Below, piece by piece: positions 8,745-11,104 of a stretch of 11,104 nucleotides of DNA; position 1 is the first letter of the stretch, and the number at the start of each line of letters is the position of its first letter. The DNA lies in assembly GCA_036939355.1 (NCBI GenBank), contig JALLAP010001373.1, positions 1 through 11,104 of the forward strand. The letters are read 5' to 3'. A program made the position numbers and the translations under genes. The notes under the pieces were generated by a model. It worked only from the letters and a program-made list of their open reading frames with translations, ran no database searches and was not told the DNA's origin. This DNA is from Thalassiosira profunda. Lineage: Eukaryota > Bacillariophyta > Thalassiosirophyceae > Thalassiosirales > Thalassiosiraceae.

Positions 8745-10417
8745 TTAGACAGCCGCACCCCCTGCACCCTCTACACCCTCCGCCCCCTGTGCACTGTCCT
8801 CTAATATCAATCGCGTTTTGCTCCTCCTGTAGCCGAGACCCACATATCCAACACGCCTGACCGATCTCCTCTTGCAGCCATTGGTCATGTTTTGGTGACG
8901 GAGATTCCGTTTGTTGCCACCGCCGGCCAAAGGGCTCACGACATTGCAATCCGGGCACAAAACGTAGTTGGCCTCGGGGGCGCACTTCAGCGTTGTATTG
9001 CACAGGATGCACGCCGTCGACAGCGCCGTTCCGTTGTGCACGGCCGTGTGCGTTTGTCGCCCCTTCAAAAGGTATGCGTATTGACCGGGCGTGATTTGGC
9101 TCTGCAAAGAGATAATGCGCTCGTCTTGGAACTGCAAAAGAGAATACACATCATATGAGCGGCTGTCTGCAACTAAAGACACGATGTGCAGAAGTTGTGT
9201 ATTGACCGTACCTTCCTCCAATCCTGAAGCTCTCGGATCTTCCTGTTCCTCTCTTACCGGTCTACTTTCAATGAGAGGCACTCCCGAGTCAACGTCGCGG
9301 CCTTCTCCTGCCAGTGTTTTACGAGCGCATCCTTCTCGCGTCCTTCGATACGGAGACGCTCAATCTCCGCCTCCAACTTGCGGATCTCCTGCTGGAGACT
9401 CTTGATTTCCGCTTCGTACTTTGCCCTCTCATTGTTGCGCTGGATGCGACGCTCTGCCTTGGCCGTGCCTTTGGCCACTACCGTGACATCGAGGCCCTTC
9501 GCATCTCGATCTCCTTGGGCTTCGTTTGCGGCCTTGTCGATGGATCCTCTGGCCTCCACTTCCGCCTTGTCCGCGGCCTCTTCGACATCGAGCGCCGTCA
9601 GCGCGGCCTTCACTGCTCGCAACTGATCGATGAGCTTCTGGAACCGAGTGACTGAATCTGTCTCGTCGCGCAGCTCCTGCCGGAGCCGTACCATCTCGGC
9701 CTGTAGGCGCGCGCTCTCTTCGTTGAGCTTGATGCGCCGCTCTGCAGCAGCGGTGCCTTTGGCAACGATGCCTGACTCGATGGTGATGTCGAGGCCTGTC
9801 ATATCTTTGCATGGACCTGGCTCTTCGTCGGTGTCCTCGCCGTCGCTCGGCGTGGTCTCGGTATCCCGGATGTTCGATGCCACGGGCGTATCAATAGAGG
9901 CCTCGTCCTCCTCGGTCTTGAACGGAATGTATGTATCAGATACCTCGGCAAAGACGTCTACGGATATCTTCCCCTGAGTTGTGGATGCCCCTCTCCTCTT
10001 TTCGTTCGCCGACGTAATGGCCCTCTCCTCTTCGGCCTCCTCGATGTTGAGCGCCTTGATAGCGGCCTGAGCGTCACGGAGGCGTGCCTCGAGCTCCCTC
10101 CGCCTTTCTGCGCTCTTCACCTTATTTTCATCCCTTAGCAGTGCCTGGAGGCGGCGCATTTCCTCCTCCCGGCCAGCTCGCTCGAGATTACGGAGGATCT
10201 CACGCTCGACGCGCTCCTTATTATTGGCAACCTGTCCCGTATCGGCGAGGTCGACCGCGTGCTTGTGGACGCCGTGGCTCCGCAAGCCGGCGAGCTCGAC
10301 CTTGGCCTGACTTCGCTTGACGATGCTCGACGAGGCGTCGCCTACGATTTGCTCGAGCTCGTGGATTCTGCGGGAGGCGGATTCCTCCTGCTTTCGGAGC
10401 AGCTGCAGCTCGTTCAT
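8745..10417 (-). CDS. Coiled-coil protein with LSD1-type zinc finger, interrupted by an in-frame TAA
   Basis: Tandem paralog of the gene to its left. Exons are 10417-9212 and 9131-8745; the intron 9132-9211 (donor GTACGG, acceptor TTTTGCAG) sits at the same place as in the paralog, between QDWRK and FQDERI. The frame is consistent across both exons (531 codons), except for a TAA at 9254-9256 (codon 388), where the paralog has Glu. As written, translation gives 387 residues of coiled coil only. If the TAA is an error or is bypassed, the product is 530 positions long. Residues 1-132 match the paralog. Related charged repeats follow at about 218-290 and 314-360, separated by an acidic stretch (150-205). 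After the intron comes a zinc finger, C443, C446, C461, C464, with LSD1-type spacing and the conserved Leu, Ala and Val. The last ~60 residues are basic, then Gly/Ala-rich. It may be a recent pseudogene, a truncated form or a sequence error. Confidence 0.72.
8946..9011 (-). other. LSD1-type zinc finger
   Basis: The segment encodes CILC, 14 residues, then CPDC. LSD1 fingers follow CxxC-R-x2-L-M-Y-x2-G-A-S-x-V-x-CxxC; here the two CxxC pairs, the Leu (fourth of the 14), the Ala (tenth) and the Val (thirteenth) all align. In plants this finger is found in LSD1/LOL cell-death regulators and type I metacaspases; other features of those proteins are absent here. Confidence 0.65.
9338..10231 (-). 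repeat. Three internal protein repeats in the right coiled-coil gene
   Basis: Related charged helical units lie at 10022-10231, 9548-9766 and 9338-9478 (residues 63-132, 218-290 and 314-360). Shared marks are a Val-Ala entry, an ER-x-I-x2-N-x-E core and, in the first two units, an L-x-[IV]-EEA end. Units two and three both begin GLDxT and carry VAKGTA. The left paralog has only one full unit, so the extra units arose by internal duplication, or were lost on the left. Confidence 0.65.
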
Positions 10418-10829
10418 GGTTTTGCGATGTGTGCTATCTCTTGGGCGTTCGATGAATTCTCTCCTCGTCGTTTTATTGTTCAACGCAATGTATTGAGCTC
10501 TCCTCTGTCTGTCAAACGACGCTATCCCAGATGCGAACGAACACAAGCGAACAGAAGGCAAGGGTGAATCTTCCCTCAGGGCCATCACGGAATGCGAACA
10601 CTACTAATTGGCAAGCCCACCTGCCACTCGGTACTCTCTAGAATGACCTGTCACCAACTTCCCTTTGAAGCTTGCATCTTGCCCGCTGTGAATGTACTGG
10701 CCAACTCTAGAGACGAACCCCCGAGAAGAAGTCCACTCCACAAGCTGCAAGGAGTAGTTTGCTTCATCTCGCTGATAGTCAATTAAGACTTAGTCTAAAG
10801 CAAACCAAACAAGTGCATCTTCCAAGCAC
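10418..10829. other. Intergenic region upstream of the right coiled-coil gene
   Basis: This 412-base stretch contains the promoter of the right coiled-coil gene and the 3' flank of the FYVE gene, both on the minus strand. It is less GC-rich than the genes around it. I see no convincing ORF, RNA gene or named promoter element. Confidence 0.45.
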
Positions 10830-11104
10830 TCAGCTCGCAATGGAAGGTATCCTAGACGCGAGCTCGTCGACCACAGCGCTGCGGCGCGTGTTCCCAGCGC
10901 CTTTCGACTTGTCCAATTTCCGCGAAGCTTCTGCAACCTCCTGGCTTCCTGCCTCGTCATCCGAGGGAAGATCCGCATACAGTGTGCCCCAACCGTTGTA
11001 ACAACGATCGCAGACTCGAACAGGGACAGTGATTCCTATTGCTGGGATAGGAACCCTCTTTTTGCTGCAGGGATCGCAGACCAAGCCACCACAGGCCCGG
11101 CAGT
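10830..11104 (-). CDS. FYVE zinc-finger protein, 5' partial (C-terminal end only)
   Basis: The frame enters from the right window edge and ends with TGA at 10830-10832, giving about 90 visible residues. The first visible residues are the second half of a FYVE finger: [16 protein letters not shown], then [10 protein letters not shown]. This corresponds to the CRxCG, CxxC and RVCxxCY parts of the family. The FYVE signature (WxxD and RRHHCR) would lie mostly outside the window. FYVE domains bind phosphatidylinositol 3-phosphate on endosomal membranes. The ~50-residue tail after the finger is acidic then basic and has no recognised domain. The finger sits at the extreme C-terminus, so any catalytic or scaffold domains would be upstream, beyond the window. 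Confidence 0.85.
   Translation of the reverse strand, partial: CRACGGLVCDPCSKKRVPIPAIGITVPVRVCDRCYNGWGTLYADLPSDDEAGSQEVAEASRKLDKSKGAGNTRRSAVVDELASRIPSIAS

Noticed and set aside
9243..9257. A 15-base GT...AG segment (GTAAGAGAGGAACAG) whose removal would erase the in-frame TAA and keep the frame
   Set aside because: All other introns here are 78-160 bases and a 15-base spliceosomal intron is not expected. The segment also aligns without gaps to coding sequence in the paralog.
10592..10786. Plus-strand 64-codon ORF upstream of the right coiled-coil gene
   Set aside because: Short, featureless and in a region best explained as promoter and 3' flank.
1..11104. CRISPR arrays, tRNA or rRNA genes, intact transposons
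   Set aside because: No regularly spaced repeats, cloverleaf, rRNA-like stretch, transposase or reverse transcriptase was seen. The GIY-YIG-like domain stands alone without other element parts.

Overview
This looks like nuclear DNA from a eukaryotic microbe, most likely a photosynthetic stramenopile such as a diatom. Four genes are interrupted by short GT-AG introns (78 to 160 bp). They lie on both strands with no operon-like packing. One product is a plant/algal-type phytochelatin synthase, and another has an N-terminus that could be a plastid presequence. The taxon is an inference; no rRNA or marker gene is present.

Layout, left to right. (1) 3-1193 (+): the 3' part of an unrecognised acidic, low-complexity protein. 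(2) 1578-2315 (+): a 245-residue protein with two membrane helices and an eight-cysteine loop. (3) 2467-4220 (-): a three-exon aldo/keto reductase of the Tas-like group with an intact catalytic tetrad. (4) 4555-6038 (+): a three-exon phytochelatin synthase, divergent from the reductase, with Cys/His/Asp catalytic residues in place. (5) 6185-8300 (-) and (6) 8745-10417 (-): two tandem paralogous coiled-coil proteins that share their N-terminal half and one intron position. (7) 10830-11104 (-): the C-terminal half of a FYVE zinc-finger protein, cut by the window edge.

The paralog pair is the most interesting part. Both proteins begin MNELQLLR and share a charged helical repeat and an intron flanked by the QDW and QDERI motifs. 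After that intron they diverge completely. The left copy carries a domain resembling the GIY-YIG module of Penelope-like retroelements, with two catalytic positions substituted. The right copy carries an LSD1-type zinc finger with exact CxxC-x14-CxxC spacing. The right copy has an in-frame TAA shortly before the intron, which would cut off the finger. The left copy contains an assembly defect: a single N between two identical 72-bp blocks, which breaks its frame unless one copy is removed.

Phytochelatin synthase makes metal-binding peptides from glutathione. The divergent reductase may share its promoter region, but no functional link between them can be shown from sequence. The coiled-coil and FYVE genes suggest a small cluster of scaffold-like proteins on the minus strand with unknown roles.
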